A DNA stretch of 64,000 nt, from contig JAPJBO010000296.1 of NCBI GenBank assembly GCA_030068145.1, positions 1 to 64,000 of the forward strand, read 5' to 3'. Made by a program: the position numbers and the translations under genes. The notes under the pieces were generated by a model that worked only from the letters and a program-made list of their open reading frames with translations, ran no database searches and had not been told where the DNA came from. This stretch comes from Diplonema papillatum (lineage: Eukaryota; Euglenozoa; Diplonemea; Diplonemida; Diplonemidae). Below are positions 11,581 to 21,457 of the stretch, piece by piece; within the stretch, counting starts at the first letter, position 1, and every line of letters begins with the position of its first letter.

Positions 11581-12050
11581 TTATCCTGCAGGTGCGGCCA
11601 TAGTGCACAGCTTGACTCCTCAGCACTTTGGTGAGTACTTCTGTGCTTTTGTTGTTGTGAGGATGCTTCTCGATGTGGCACAGGTAGCTTTTCGCAAATG
11701 CGCATAACAAACATCCCGTGACACTACAAGGTGATGAAACGCTCTTTTGTTCTATTTTCGATTGCTTTTGATGGGGTAAAGATACAACTAGAGACCCGGC
11801 TCCAAATAATCAAAAAGCCACACGATGCCGATTTGTGGCAAGAGTTGCTGCTACAAAACACCTATTGTCATACCTTGTCTGGCCACATCGATTGAGGAAC
11901 ATTTGCAAATCCTCCAAATGTAGTGTCGCACCGTACAGAGTGTCGCATAACAATCTGTTTGTTGAGGAAAACAGGTATTTTCTGTTCGTGTGTTTATTCT
12001 CCTTGAGGTTTCTTTCCTTTAACTTGCAGTGCCAGTTCAATGATATGACT
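11581..12050. other. No gene recognised
   Basis: Apart from the possible VMRICEK-encoding frame near 11676-11714 (minus strand), no supported coding sequence, RNA gene or repeat is visible. Confidence 0.4.
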
Positions 12051-13118
12051 TCAAAGACATACCAAGATATTTTCAGTCCCGGTGTATGATGTTTTCTTCT
12101 CTGAAAAAGCTCGTTCGCGTCCACGGCGAACAGAAAGAATTTGCTTTCGCTTCACTGCCACGCTTTTCCGCTCCTCTGCTTCCTCTCGTTCTCGTTGCTT
12201 TGTCTCTGCACGAAGACGTGCAATGAGTTCCATTGTGGTCAGCTCGCCGGTTAATTCTTCGGTGAAATCGCGTTGGGTGCCAATTCGAATTGTTGCCTCT
12301 TCCTGTTCAAGATACTTGTGCTTCTCTTCAAAAAGAGCTTTGACTGCACACAAGTACTCTTCGGCTTCGCGAATTGCCTTCATATCGCGTTCCTCCTCGG
12401 CATTGATTAGTGCAAACACAGTCGATTCATGCTGGACGAGGGATTCTCGTATGCCTGCCTCGTCCACTTCAAGGTCAGGACACTGGTCACGGAGAGAGTT
12501 CATGTCGGTGCATGATGATCTACGCCGTTCGCGTTTGTGGCGTGATTCTGCCTCCCGCTTCTTGCGAGAAATCTCCAATGCCTCAACCCGTGATGCCATG
12601 TTTCGATCGCGCAGATACTTGTCATGCGCCACTTTCTCTTCATGTTTCTTCTGGGCTTCTCGTTTCTTCCGCTCCAGTCTCTGAGCTGCTTGCTGACGTT
12701 TCTTCTCAACATCACTGAGATCTTTTGGACGGTAGATACATATGCCATCGATGCAATCATAAGATGAACGTCGTCCACTTTCGCCTCCACAGCTTGCACT
12801 GCTGGGGCTCAGCAGTGCATCGTCACAGCTGCCTCTCCTGAAGCTGAAAGGCTTCAGAAGTGGTGAGCTTGGCTTAGATGCGGGAGTTGACTTGGCCGAA
12901 GCTAGTGACAGCCTTGGTGACACGGAGATCTTCAAGGCAGGCGAAACTGCCTTTTGAGGAAATGCTGAAGTTAGAGCTGGAGACGATCTTACCCGCTGCA
13001 ATGTCTTGAAGAAACTTGGTGACAGCGGCAAAATCTTGCCGTAGGCACCACAATTCGAGCTCAGCTTTTGCGGCACAAATAGACACGATGCACTCGCCTG
13101 TAGGCATTGTGTTTCCAT
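12051..13118 (-). CDS. Unidentified coiled-coil protein
   Basis: A 355-residue frame with a true ATG. Residues 1-130 are Ser/Pro-rich and look disordered. From about residue 135 to 330 it is a dense Lys/Arg/Glu helix (VEKKRQQAAQRLERKKREAQ and similar), predicted to form a long coiled coil. No catalytic or named domain is visible. It could be a cytoskeletal or centrosomal-type protein, but that is only inferred from composition. Further exons cannot be excluded. Confidence 0.5.
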   Translation of the reverse strand: METQCLQASASCLFVPQKLSSNCGAYGKILPLSPSFFKTLQRVRSSPALTSAFPQKAVSPALKISVSPRLSLASAKSTPASKPSSPLLKPFSFRRGSCDDALLSPSSASCGGESGRRSSYDCIDGICIYRPKDLSDVEKKRQQAAQRLERKKREAQKKHEEKVAHDKYLRDRNMASRVEALEISRKKREAESRHKRERRRSSCTDMNSLRDQCPDLEVDEAGIRESLVQHESTVFALINAEEERDMKAIREAEEYLCAVKALFEEKHKYLEQEEATIRIGTQRDFTEELTGELTTMELIARLRAETKQREREEAEERKSVAVKRKQILSVRRGRERAFSEKKTSYTGTENILVCL

Positions 13119-13620
13119 ACTGTCCCACTTTATGGCATAAGACCGTCGCGGTCAAGGATGGCACAAGCTAAGATGCAAATCCACAAATCCAAACGACACG
13201 ACACCATTCACACAGCATCACCAGGTCGACTCGCTGAAAGTGCGTGTTCGAAGCTGCTCTAGATCGGCTCTGAGGCAATAGGAAGTAACATACATTGTCG
13301 TAAGAAACGGATCGCTTTACCGCACTGTTGTGCGCAATTGATCTTCGATCGAGATTGTCATTGTTGGGCTGCTGTGCGTTGTGGTATTCCTGAACTGAGG
13401 TCACACCAACAAAGTGCCAATGATGTTCAGAGTTTCGATTGCACAAGGTCCAATGAAAGTAGTTTGCAGCAGGTGGACGACAAGAGCTCACATGTTCAAT
13501 CATAAAGTGAATGTCACAAACCTGTCAAGAAGCGACATCGCCGATTTCTTCTACCTTACTGCTTTGTAAGAGCAATCGCGAAAACAGTGTAACTCATCTG
13601 CCAAATGACTAGAGAATCAT
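13119..13620. other. No gene recognised
   Basis: Short overlapping frames only, without family signatures or convincing splice partners. Confidence 0.4.
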
Positions 13621-14142
13621 TTAATGTTTTCTGGTCAAACGTGGGGGATGTGGGGGTGGAGGTGGAATAGAGGAAGAAACCTGAGGTGCCCTTTTCATCT
13701 CGGAATTGCTGCGCCGAAAGCCAGGTTGCGGAGTTCGGGAGAACACATGGCTTGCAATCTGCGATGTTGTTGAGGCAAAAGCAGGCCTTGCAGGTGTTGC
13801 AACAGGCCGGAGTGCCTTTGCATCAGACTTGCCGGAAAACTTGTACATTGGAGGCTGAGTTGGACTGCCGGAAAAGTGGGGTTGCCGTCTCGGAGATACA
13901 GTTCCTCTGTTCAGACTTTTGACCTGAGGCCTCGATGAAGACCTCTTCAGAGAACTGTGACCGATATGCTCGCTGTGAATTTTGTGTTGGCTTTGCCTTC
14001 TGTCACCCGGTAGCTCATCGAGATAGTAACTCCAGATGAATTTCATGACACCCTGGAAGACAAATGATGGACACATTCCACGAATGTCACACTTTTCCGT
14101 CTTCAACAAAACTAGATATGATACAGCAGCCGTGATGATCAC
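13621..14142 (-). CDS. Unidentified Pro/Ser-rich protein, probably a terminal exon
   Basis: An open frame of 173 codons ending in TAA. The start is not an ATG (GTG at 14142), so it is probably the last exon of a spliced gene. The first 45 residues (FVFQGVMKFIWSYYLDELPG) look folded. The rest is basic and Ser/Pro-rich and ends with a polyproline run (IPPPPPHPP) near the C-terminus, a possible profilin or SH3 ligand. No family is recognised. Confidence 0.4.
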   Translation of the reverse strand: MIITAAVSYLVLLKTEKCDIRGMCPSFVFQGVMKFIWSYYLDELPGDRRQSQHKIHSEHIGHSSLKRSSSRPQVKSLNRGTVSPRRQPHFSGSPTQPPMYKFSGKSDAKALRPVATPARPAFASTTSQIASHVFSRTPQPGFRRSNSEMKRAPQVSSSIPPPPPHPPRLTRKH

Positions 14143-15660
14143 GTAGCTTGCTTTTTCGATTTGGCACTGACCTCGGTCAAACCTGGGTCAAAAGCTGGGA
14201 CATGTTTTCATCCTCAAGTTCCCATTGCTCGGACAGAACTAGCAACTACCACATAACTAGCAGTGTTAGTTATATTACTAGCTGTCCCAGTAGAACAACC
14301 AGTGAAATACAGTGAAACTGCATTGAGCTGAGTCAAAAAGGACGGTGTCTTCCAACTTCAGCACTCAGACTAGGTAGCCTGGCCCACTTTTTCATGCTAT
14401 CTGCTGCTCGGCTGTCTCGGTTGTCTCTTCGTCAGTTTCCGTTGTAAAGGGGGGGGGATTGCAAGAACGTGCTTGAAATGGATATGTGCTCAACACCACA
14501 CTGGTCCCGTCTACGCCGTGTTTCAGTCATTTAAGCCATGGACACATAAGGCGGACCACAATCAGCACGGAACCTGAGTGTCTGCAGACAGGACTGCGGT
14601 GTGAGTCTGGTTTGTCAGGCGGCTGTTCGTAGCTCGTCACAGCCAGGACCACCCATGCTACTAGAGCACAGGCGAATCCGTCACGGGGAGAAGGCCCCTA
14701 CAACCGTGTCTGAGCAATCAGTTAAAAAGGGCAGGTGTGGAGAGCAGAAACCTCGGGTCATCAACAACACACGTCGGTAAGAACATGGTTTGAATTTTCG
14801 TGATGTGGCTTTTTTGAATCAAATAGACCACGGTGGCAACATTTCTGACTTTGACAACCTGGTCAGTTTTGCTATCACAGAAGCAGCTGTAAAGTTGGGC
14901 CAGCTCGTTGGTGTCGGTGGTGTGGTGAACACCCACCGCTTCCCGCATCTGAGCCTGGGGGAAATGCAGGTGGCCGGTTTGGATCGATTTTGGGGGGTGT
15001 TGCGCCTGGGGCCAGGTGGGTTAGCCCTGCCCTCCACGATTGTAAGGGGATGGCTATGAAATTGATTAGTGTGCTGGACTCCGAAGCAAACACGGTACTG
15101 CAGGCGGTATGCAAACGACTCTGTGTTGACATCTCGCACGCCAAAGGAGGTCATGTGCGAGACGTTGTAAGAAACATGTCATCGGAGAAAGGGTATGCAA
15201 CGGTATCCAGGTGGCTTTTTATCTGCCTTGCTGAGCTGATCGACTTTCGGTACTCGGACATCCCCTGGGGTTTCTGGGGCAAAAAAGAAGCATCCTACCG
15301 CATCCCCTTCCTCTGAGCCAGGGTTGCAGGGCATGTCTTTCTGATGTTAATGGAAAAGACAAAGCCTGGGTCGACTCGCAATGCATACTGTCACAGTCTG
15401 GAGCATTGGTGGGACCCACTGGATGCGCTGCCTTTCGGCCTCTCGGATGAGCCCAGTGAGGCTGAAAACGGAAGGAGGAAGAGGACGGCCACTGTGACGA
15501 GTCCCCAAACGTACGAACTGGACAAGCGATGATGGAGCAGCAGAAATGGTCCCTCCCCACTGAGCGTATTTCTGTGGAGTCTCAGAGCGGATTGCGGGAG
15601 TACCAGAGCATTTTTAGAGTTAAAGTTCGCTTGAAATTCCGGGGTTTTAGGGTCTCCGTG
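14143..15660. other. No gene recognised
   Basis: About 1.5 kb with only short, mutually overlapping frames on both strands. A poly-G run lies at 14449-14457. Nothing else is supported. Confidence 0.4.
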
Positions 15661-15745
15661 TGACCGTTCATGAATGGGTTCTCTTAGAGCAAGAAAGGGC
15701 TATGTGGATACGGGTTGTATATTGCGTGCACGCTTTCGTTATGGG
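15661..15745. repeat. Dispersed repeat shared with the MMUT intron
   Basis: The stretch from CATGAATGGGTTCTCTTAGA to GCTTTCGTTATGGG closely matches 39185-39260, which lies inside the methylmalonyl-CoA mutase intron. It lies about 320-400 bp beyond the stop codon of the retroelement frame, so it may be part of that element's 3' untranslated region. The following 15746-16062 has no recognisable feature. Confidence 0.7.
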
Positions 15746-16062
15746 TTATGGCTAGCCATGTCCGGGACTGTTTGTGACCGACACCAAGTACATTCCTTCG
15801 TGGAGTGTAGTCTTGGGCCCCCCACGTTCTACAAGTTGAGCAGGGGTTGCCTTGTAGCCCGTACCGGTCTGTTGTCTGCGTTTATATGTATTTTCTCGCA
15901 GTGTGGTGCTTGGATTTCGCGGCACTTGCGGTGCTTCACGTGGTGCGGGTTGTTTCCGTCCTAAAATAAGGTTTTTTTTGGGTAGATTTGCAGGGTAAAA
16001 CTGTTCGTTGCTCGCCACAGTTAAGGCACTCTGGGCACACTGGGTACCCGTGGTTAGTGAGG

Positions 16063-19000
16063 TTATTCGTCTGATGGAGTCGTCGTTGCTGTGCGTTGTT
16101 TACAGTGCTTCTTTTTGCACCAGGGCTTATGGTGTCGTAGACTTTTGAAGAGTGGTTTCCCCACGGTTCGTCCGTCGCTGTGGCAGTAGGGACATCTCTC
16201 TCGTTTCTGGGTGGTGCTTCGCAGCGTTGTTTCTGCTTGTGACTTAGTTCTGGTTGGTTTCTTCTTGCAGTAACGTAGGTGCGTCCGTAATCCTTGTTTT
16301 CCCTTCAGTTTGAGGCCGGTTGTTGTTGTGCGTGTGTGGCAGTGGGGACATCGTAAGTCGTCTTCACTGCTGGTCTCTGTTTCCGCGGTGGTACTGGAGG
16401 TCTGTGACGTGCCTGGTGTTGTGGGTGTTTGTGTGCTGTCGTGTCGTTGTGTGGGTGTGTCGGTAGATGTCTCGTCTCCGCGCATGGCTCTAAGTATACT
16501 TTGCGTCGAGTCCGGCTCTTGTGTTGTGGTTCTGGACGTGGCAGGCTTTGGGGGTTCATAGTGGTTGTGGTCTATGGGTGGCGGGACATCCGTCTGTGGG
16601 TAGTCTTTGAGCTGGTAGACGCAGAGGTAAACTTCGTTGTCGGCGTAGTTTTGTGTCGAAGTGGAGTGCGTCTGTAGTCCGTCGAAGCGCGTCCATCGTT
16701 GGTTAGCGTCGATATCGTTGAGGGCGTGGATGACGTAGTGCCCTGCGTTGTTGTGGCCGGAGTGTACTGCTATGGCTTTGAGAACGAGTGGTGTGTTTTG
16801 TCCTGGCAGCGTGATAGAGTGGTCGGCGCGTATAGCGGTACGGTTCGTCGCTTCGTGTCTACGGGCTCTTTGAAGCTGAATCAACAGCATTGAATTAATG
16901 CGGTGAAATGTTGTTGTTGTGAGGGTGGTATCGGTGATTTTGCAGACTTCGCATCTGTAGTCGGCGGCGGGGCCAGGTTTGATGTGGTTGTTCAAGCACC
17001 GTTGGATCGAGTGGTCGATTGGAGGTAGAAAGGTTATGTCGTGGTCTTCGGGGGGGTTGGTTTTGTTGTGGTTGCAGTTTTTACAAGTAGTTGTCGTCGT
17101 CGTTGTATGTCGTAGACCGTTGAAAGCGTCAGGGCGATGTTGCTGGCAAGCTTGGTGTGCGAGGTTTTCGTCAAGAAGTGCTGTGGTGATGGCCCTTAGC
17201 ACTTCCCCGAGGTCGCATTGCTGCCCGTTGCCGAACGGTCCGTCGATGTTGGCGAAAACGTGCAGCAGTGTTGCTTGCGTCCGTTTTCCTGTCACCCAAG
17301 CGTGGACAGCTGCCGTGCATTCGCCTTTCGTGTGTGTTGGGCAGTCGTGGTATGTGACTACTTGTTGTGCCATGTCTGTGGCGGCGATCAAGTTGAGGGC
17401 CGCTTGCAGAAAACAGGAGTTTGTGGTGGTGTATCTCGTGAGTTTCGACATGGTCCTCGCTCCGGCGGCTGCGATTGCTGCCGCTAAAGTGATGGTTGCT
17501 GCTAGGTTGGCTACTCGGTGTTTCAAGGTGAACTGTGGTTGTGGTTGTGAAAGGAGGGTTGTTGGTCTTTCCTCGTGTTCGTGGGTAGTTGAGGAGTGGC
17601 TGTCTGTCATTGAGTCGCGATCGTCCGGTGTTACAGGCAGTTCGGCTGGTTTGAAGTTAAGGGGTTGGTGTCTTCCGGCGTATTCTGGCTCTTCCATGCG
17701 CGGTTTGCCGTTCTTGAAACGCGCAATGCTGTACCCTAAGAACGGTTTTAACTGGCTGTGTAGTCGTGGTAGGGTTCGGAACTCCTCCGTCAGCCAAGCT
17801 TGCCACGGGGGGTAGAGAACTCTGGGGTGGTGCCCCCGTTCGAGCATCGCGTATACGTTGCGCTGGATCTCGACGCGAAGGTCCTGCCAGTGGTTGGTTT
17901 GTCGGATTGCCCTTATCAGTGAGCCTTTGAATATGCCGCTGGCCTGTGATTTGGGGGCGGTGGTCTGGTAGTGTGTGAACCGGGTGCCGAAGGTTTTGGG
18001 GTGCACGCTTAGTCTTATGTGTGGTGGGTGTGGTGTTGCGGGTCGTTCAATGCGTATACGTATTCCAAGGAAGACGATGTCGTCGCGTGCAGCTGTCGTC
18101 TCTTTGTACTCCATACGATAGAGTGATTGAGGTGGTGGTTTGCAGTCCCATTGGAGGAAGTCATCTATGAATCGCCATGTGTCGACGTGGGCTTTGGCTT
18201 CGTCGACTTTGCCATCTGCTAGCAGTCCGTCTATGTACTCGGACTCCACACTGTAGCAGTACAAGTTCGCCAGGTCCGAACTTGCATTGCCTCCCATAGG
18301 TATGCCTTCCGTCTGGCGTAGTATGGTTTCGTCCTGCTCGATGTAGGCATTGTCGATGACAAAGTTGAGTAGGGCTTTGAGTTCTTCTTTTGTATAATTT
18401 CGACTGGTGTTGTTCGCCCCTTTGCCGAAACTAAAAGTCTTTTTGCCCTGTTGCTTAGCTCCTCGGGTGAGGTGGTTGTGGCCGTGTTTCTCCTCGTATT
18501 CATAAGCTTCGTCGACAGCTGAACCAACCCTGCGCTTGAGATCCGCGTGCGGTAGGTTGGTGTACATTGTCGTGAAGTCGTGGTCGGTGGGTGTTTTGTA
18601 TCTCAGATGGGTTTGACGCTGTTTGACGTTGAGGGCTATGTCGTCGGGGCTCTCGGTGAAGAAGACCTTCTTTATTCCCGTCTGTCGTTGGTTCCGTCGG
18701 TCCTTTTCCTTTATCGTCCGCATTATAGCCTTCAGCAGTCCGGACAGCTCTAGGTGGGCGTTCGTAGTAGTTGCTTTCGGTTTCTGCTTGCGCGCGGTTG
18801 TCTTGTTGTCTTTCCTTACAATGTCTGTTGCTACGCCCGCAATCCACCGGAAACTCGGTTCGGCTTTATGTAATTTAAGACTGCCGTAGAGGTAAGGTAG
18901 TCCGCCTTGTGCTTGTAGTTTGAAAGGCTCGAGTTGCTGCTTGTGCTGTTGTTGTAGCTGGGTCTTCGTAATATTTTGCTTCTTGTATGTGGCACTGGTT

Positions 19001-19323
19001 TGTATTTGCTCCCGTAGTGTGTTTGTGTAGTACGCCTTGCAACAAAAACCGAAGTCGTGTGTGGTTTTGTCTACGGGCAGTATCACCAGGTCTTGTTTGA
19101 GTCTCTTGAGTTCTTGCGATGCGATACGGCTCAACGTTTCTTCGTCAGATGGTGGTAAGGTGGCGAGGCGTCCCGAAAGTCCTTCAACGCTGTTCCAAAA
19201 GCGGAAGCGTTTGGTTCCGACGGGTAGTATTTTTCTACGTATTCGTCTATGGAAGTGTGTAGTCCGTCTTCGAGTGCGTGATGGTCCTTGTAGCAGCGGT
19301 ATTTTCGTCCGCGCTTGATACAC
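16063..19323 (-). CDS. Reverse transcriptase fused to USP-like cysteine protease and zinc fingers
   Basis: An uninterrupted 1086-codon frame. RT part: LPYLYGSLKLHK (143-153), motif A DFTTMYTNLPH (249-259, D249), motif B GIPMGGNASSDLANLY (340-355), motif C RFIDDFL (384-390, D387/D388) and FLGIRI (418-423). The RT resembles Penelope-like elements. A GIY-YIG endonuclease is not visible. USP part: Cys box NSCFLQAALNLI (Cys637), QQCDLGEVL (701-709, like the QQD box), CKNC (747-750) and CEVC (791-794) as in USP zinc ribbons, and the His box HSGHNNAGHYVIHAL (His862), ending NEVYLCVYQ. The C-terminus has two C-x2-C...H-x3-C fingers (992-1019, 1044-1069). In USPs the Cys and His boxes hydrolyse ubiquitin isopeptide bonds. 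A role in protecting element proteins or in host interaction is inference. The first codon is GTG, so translation probably enters from the upstream frame. Confidence 0.85.
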   Translation of the reverse strand: MYQARTKIPLLQGPSRTRRRTTHFHRRIRRKILPVGTKRFRFWNSVEGLSGRLATLPPSDEETLSRIASQELKRLKQDLVILPVDKTTHDFGFCCKAYYTNTLREQIQTSATYKKQNITKTQLQQQHKQQLEPFKLQAQGGLPYLYGSLKLHKAEPSFRWIAGVATDIVRKDNKTTARKQKPKATTTNAHLELSGLLKAIMRTIKEKDRRNQRQTGIKKVFFTESPDDIALNVKQRQTHLRYKTPTDHDFTTMYTNLPHADLKRRVGSAVDEAYEYEEKHGHNHLTRGAKQQGKKTFSFGKGANNTSRNYTKEELKALLNFVIDNAYIEQDETILRQTEGIPMGGNASSDLANLYCYSVESEYIDGLLADGKVDEAKAHVDTWRFIDDFLQWDCKPPPQSLYRMEYKETTAARDDIVFLGIRIRIERPATPHPPHIRLSVHPKTFGTRFTHYQTTAPKSQASGIFKGSLIRAIRQTNHWQDLRVEIQRNVYAMLERGHHPRVLYPPWQAWLTEEFRTLPRLHSQLKPFLGYSIARFKNGKPRMEEPEYAGRHQPLNFKPAELPVTPDDRDSMTDSHSSTTHEHEERPTTLLSQPQPQFTLKHRVANLAATITLAAAIAAAGARTMSKLTRYTTTNSCFLQAALNLIAATDMAQQVVTYHDCPTHTKGECTAAVHAWVTGKRTQATLLHVFANIDGPFGNGQQCDLGEVLRAITTALLDENLAHQACQQHRPDAFNGLRHTTTTTTTCKNCNHNKTNPPEDHDITFLPPIDHSIQRCLNNHIKPGPAADYRCEVCKITDTTLTTTTFHRINSMLLIQLQRARRHEATNRTAIRADHSITLPGQNTPLVLKAIAVHSGHNNAGHYVIHALNDIDANQRWTRFDGLQTHSTSTQNYADNEVYLCVYQLKDYPQTDVPPPIDHNHYEPPKPATSRTTTQEPDSTQSILRAMRGDETSTDTPTQRHDSTQTPTTPGTSQTSSTTAETETSSEDDLRCPHCHTRTTTTGLKLKGKQGLRTHLRYCKKKPTRTKSQAETTLRSTTQKRERCPYCHSDGRTVGKPLFKSLRHHKPWCKKKHCKQRTATTTPSDE

Positions 19324-19640
19324 TCAGTGAGGCCTTTGTCTTGTGTTATATCGAATATATCGAAAAGGTGTCCGATCGCGTGTCCTTGAATGTTCTTGTC
19401 GCCACGGTAGTGTCGGCACGCGCATTGATCGGGTGGACCGAGTGCGAGGTCTGGCAGGCTTTTACTGACTTCTGTGATGTTCTGGACACGTAAGAACAGT
19501 GGTGGGTTTAGTCGGAACGTCGTCTTGGTACGATCTACCTCGCTGAGCCTATCCTTCAAATGGGTTTCCAGCGTGATGACTTTCTTTGGTATACCTTTTC
19601 TCCAACCAGCGTTTCTGACCCCCGAAACGCAGAAGCACGT
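19131..19640 (-). CDS. N-terminal frame of the retroelement, offset from the RT frame
   Basis: Open from just after a TAA near 19640 to a stop at 19131. It contains CACRHYRGDKNIQGHAIGHL, then LTECIKRGRKYR and SIDEYVEKYYPSE, which recall the region upstream of RT in Penelope-like and related invertebrate elements. It overlaps the RT frame by about 190 nt in a different phase. No ATG starts it. It and the RT frame may once have been one frame, or a frameshift may join them. Confidence 0.5.
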   Translation of the reverse strand, partial: TCFCVSGVRNAGWRKGIPKKVITLETHLKDRLSEVDRTKTTFRLNPPLFLRVQNITEVSKSLPDLALGPPDQCACRHYRGDKNIQGHAIGHLFDIFDITQDKGLTECIKRGRKYRCYKDHHALEDGLHTSIDEYVEKYYPSEPNASAFGTALKDFRDASPPYHHLTKKR

Positions 19641-19724
19641 TTACCAGAAGAGAGAGACCGAGACCGGGTGATTTTCAACCCAAAAAGGCAGGAATCCTTG
19701 TGGCTTACCACAGGATGCGTTCAA

Positions 19725-19820
19725 TGACCGCAACATTGCGGTCAATGACCGCATAACTTTCTCAGCTGACCGGTCAAACACTGACCGGTCAAACATGCGG
19801 TCATGACCATGACCGGTCCA
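19725..19820. repeat. Cluster of TGACCGGTCA palindromes
   Basis: A 20-nt hairpin TGACCGCAACATTGCGGTCA lies at 19725-19744. Perfect TGACCGGTCA palindromes follow at 19767-19776 and 19782-19791, and a near copy starts at 19810. The cluster sits just outside the 5' side of the retroelement. No gene is recognised in 19821-20052. Confidence 0.75.
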
Positions 19821-20052
19821 CCGTGTACTTATTCGACAGACACCTTTATGCCAAAAAGTTTTATTTTATTTGACCCCCCCTGTCTAGGGCGGACGGATTG
19901 TCAAGGGCGGACCGGTCTGTGCAAGATGCAGGGCACCGGGTGTATCGAGCAAGACGCCCCTGGTTGGTAACTTTTTCCCGCTGGTCCAGCACTGACTTCC
20001 CCGGGTTTTTTGTGGGTTCGAGTAGGCCTGTGATGTGCGATCATGGGCGCAC

Positions 20053-20736
20053 TCAGTGATCAGTATCTGATCCCCTCTGGATGCAGAGAGAAAACATCGC
20101 ATTTGTTAATCTGGCAAAATGCTGCAAGAACATACAAGTCAGGGGAAGCGGCACAGCAGGGCAAGCATACCGGGGAGGAGACAAGGCACGACGTGCTATG
20201 CACACATGCTTTTGTGCAACTAATGATGTTGTCGGTGGGTCCAGATTTGCACTGAGGCTTCGTCCTGACTGTTCTCGCAACTCTGCGGTGTGTTTCCCTG
20301 TGCCTTCAACCAAACGGGCAGCTTCTACTTCCAAGCGCAGATTCTCGATTTCCGCCTGCCTCTTTGCAACCTCCCCTGGCTTTGGTCGAACCACGCCGAG
20401 CGCATTCGCATCAATAGCTTCGGAAACACATTTCATGTTTGATTGGTGTTTGTCGTTGACGACTAGCTGCAGCTGAGATGCTAAAAGACGGCCCACAGTG
20501 CCGAACGTGAACTTCTCAGACGCGAGCTGCGGGTTTGGAACAGTTCAACGAAAGATTTGCACAGCCGATTGCTCCAGAACTGTCTGGTGCACAAGCTTGT
20601 CTCGGGAATCGATAACACATATCAGTGGACACACCTCCAGGACATCACAAACATCTGCATTGGAGTCAACTTTGACTTTTATAGCATCATCTGCATCGCA
20701 GCCATCGACAACTAGCCATATCACTCTCTCGCTCAT
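20053..20736 (-). CDS. Small gene with ubiquitin-like, Crinkler-header-like start
   Basis: Exon 1 is 20635-20736 (true ATG, 34 codons, donor GTGTGT). Exon 2 starts at 20526 (CCGCAG acceptor, 108-nt intron, phase 0). The joined protein starts MSERVIWLVVDGCDADDAIK and continues ASEKFTFGTVGRLLASQLQL, then a Glu/Lys/Arg coiled coil (about residues 85-125). The opening (xxWLVVDG...IKVKVDSNADVCDVLE) resembles the ubiquitin-fold header of Crinkler (CRN) proteins, though weakly. The end of exon 2 is unclear. The frame runs to 20053, but a GTGTGC donor near 20214 may end it earlier. Function unknown. Confidence 0.45.
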
Positions 20737-21457
20737 ACCAGGTGAGAACCTCTGCCCGAAGTGGCAAAAGTGACAACTAAACTATTTACCCTCCTCTCTC
20801 CCTTTCGGATGTTGACCACCTGCCTCCCCACCTGGGGTACCTGTACTGTGTTCCTGTCAATTGTTCCTAGGTTTGTTCAGGCACCTCAAGACTGAGCTGA
20901 TCATTTCGGCTAGGCCCCCTACCTCTGTTCGCTTCATCATGGAGTCTGACAGTTCTGCGAGCACTTCTCTGACCCTTCTGACACTCATTCTGCTTGTGTT
21001 GTCGTCTCGTTTGTGCAGATCTGTCGCTGGTGGTGTTTCTCAACAAAGCCCAGATTCCGCTCGTCTTGTGGTTCGTCTTCTGCTGTTCCACATTCTCGTA
21101 CTTTGCAACGGCGCCGCTGCGGTACGGCTTTTCGGATCTGCTTTCCTCATCTGCATTGTGGGAGGTTTCGACAGCTCTGCCCAACAGTACCCCTTCGACC
21201 GGTGGTGACAAATGACATGCACCGCCGTTTTAAACATGGTACACTGTGTCAAGCGATGTTGCAAGCACATATTACCCCCCGTGTCGCCCTGATGGGGTCA
21301 ACTTGCTGTCCGGCTTTCATGAGCCGCATGTCCACAGTGGATCATTGTCATGCCAGCTTGCTCATTAAAAAGGCACAGAACGATGCAGACAAGAAATCCG
21401 AGGAGCTCGTGTATTCTCAGTGCTTAGTAGCTCCAGAGCAACGGTGAAGCTCCCCAG
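20737..21457. other. No gene recognised
   Basis: Overlapping short frames on both strands at 20860-21450, none with a family signature. It separates the ubiquitin-like gene from the 3' end of SAP18. Confidence 0.4.

Larger units (their letters stand above)
16063..19640 (-). mobile_element. Penelope-type retroelement carrying a USP domain
   Basis: The body comprises the RT-USP frame (16063-19323) and an overlapping upstream frame (about 19640-19131) that reads like the N-terminal region of the same element class. Neither frame begins with ATG. No long terminal repeats, target-site duplication or poly-A end were found by eye, so the ends are uncertain. The 3' end may extend to about 15661 if the repeat there belongs to it. 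The 5' side abuts a cluster of TGACCGGTCA palindromes (19725-19820). Confidence 0.75.

Noticed and set aside
16979-17815. 278-codon plus-strand frame
   Set aside because: It is antisense to the USP part of the retroelement, whose catalytic motifs are in order on the minus strand.
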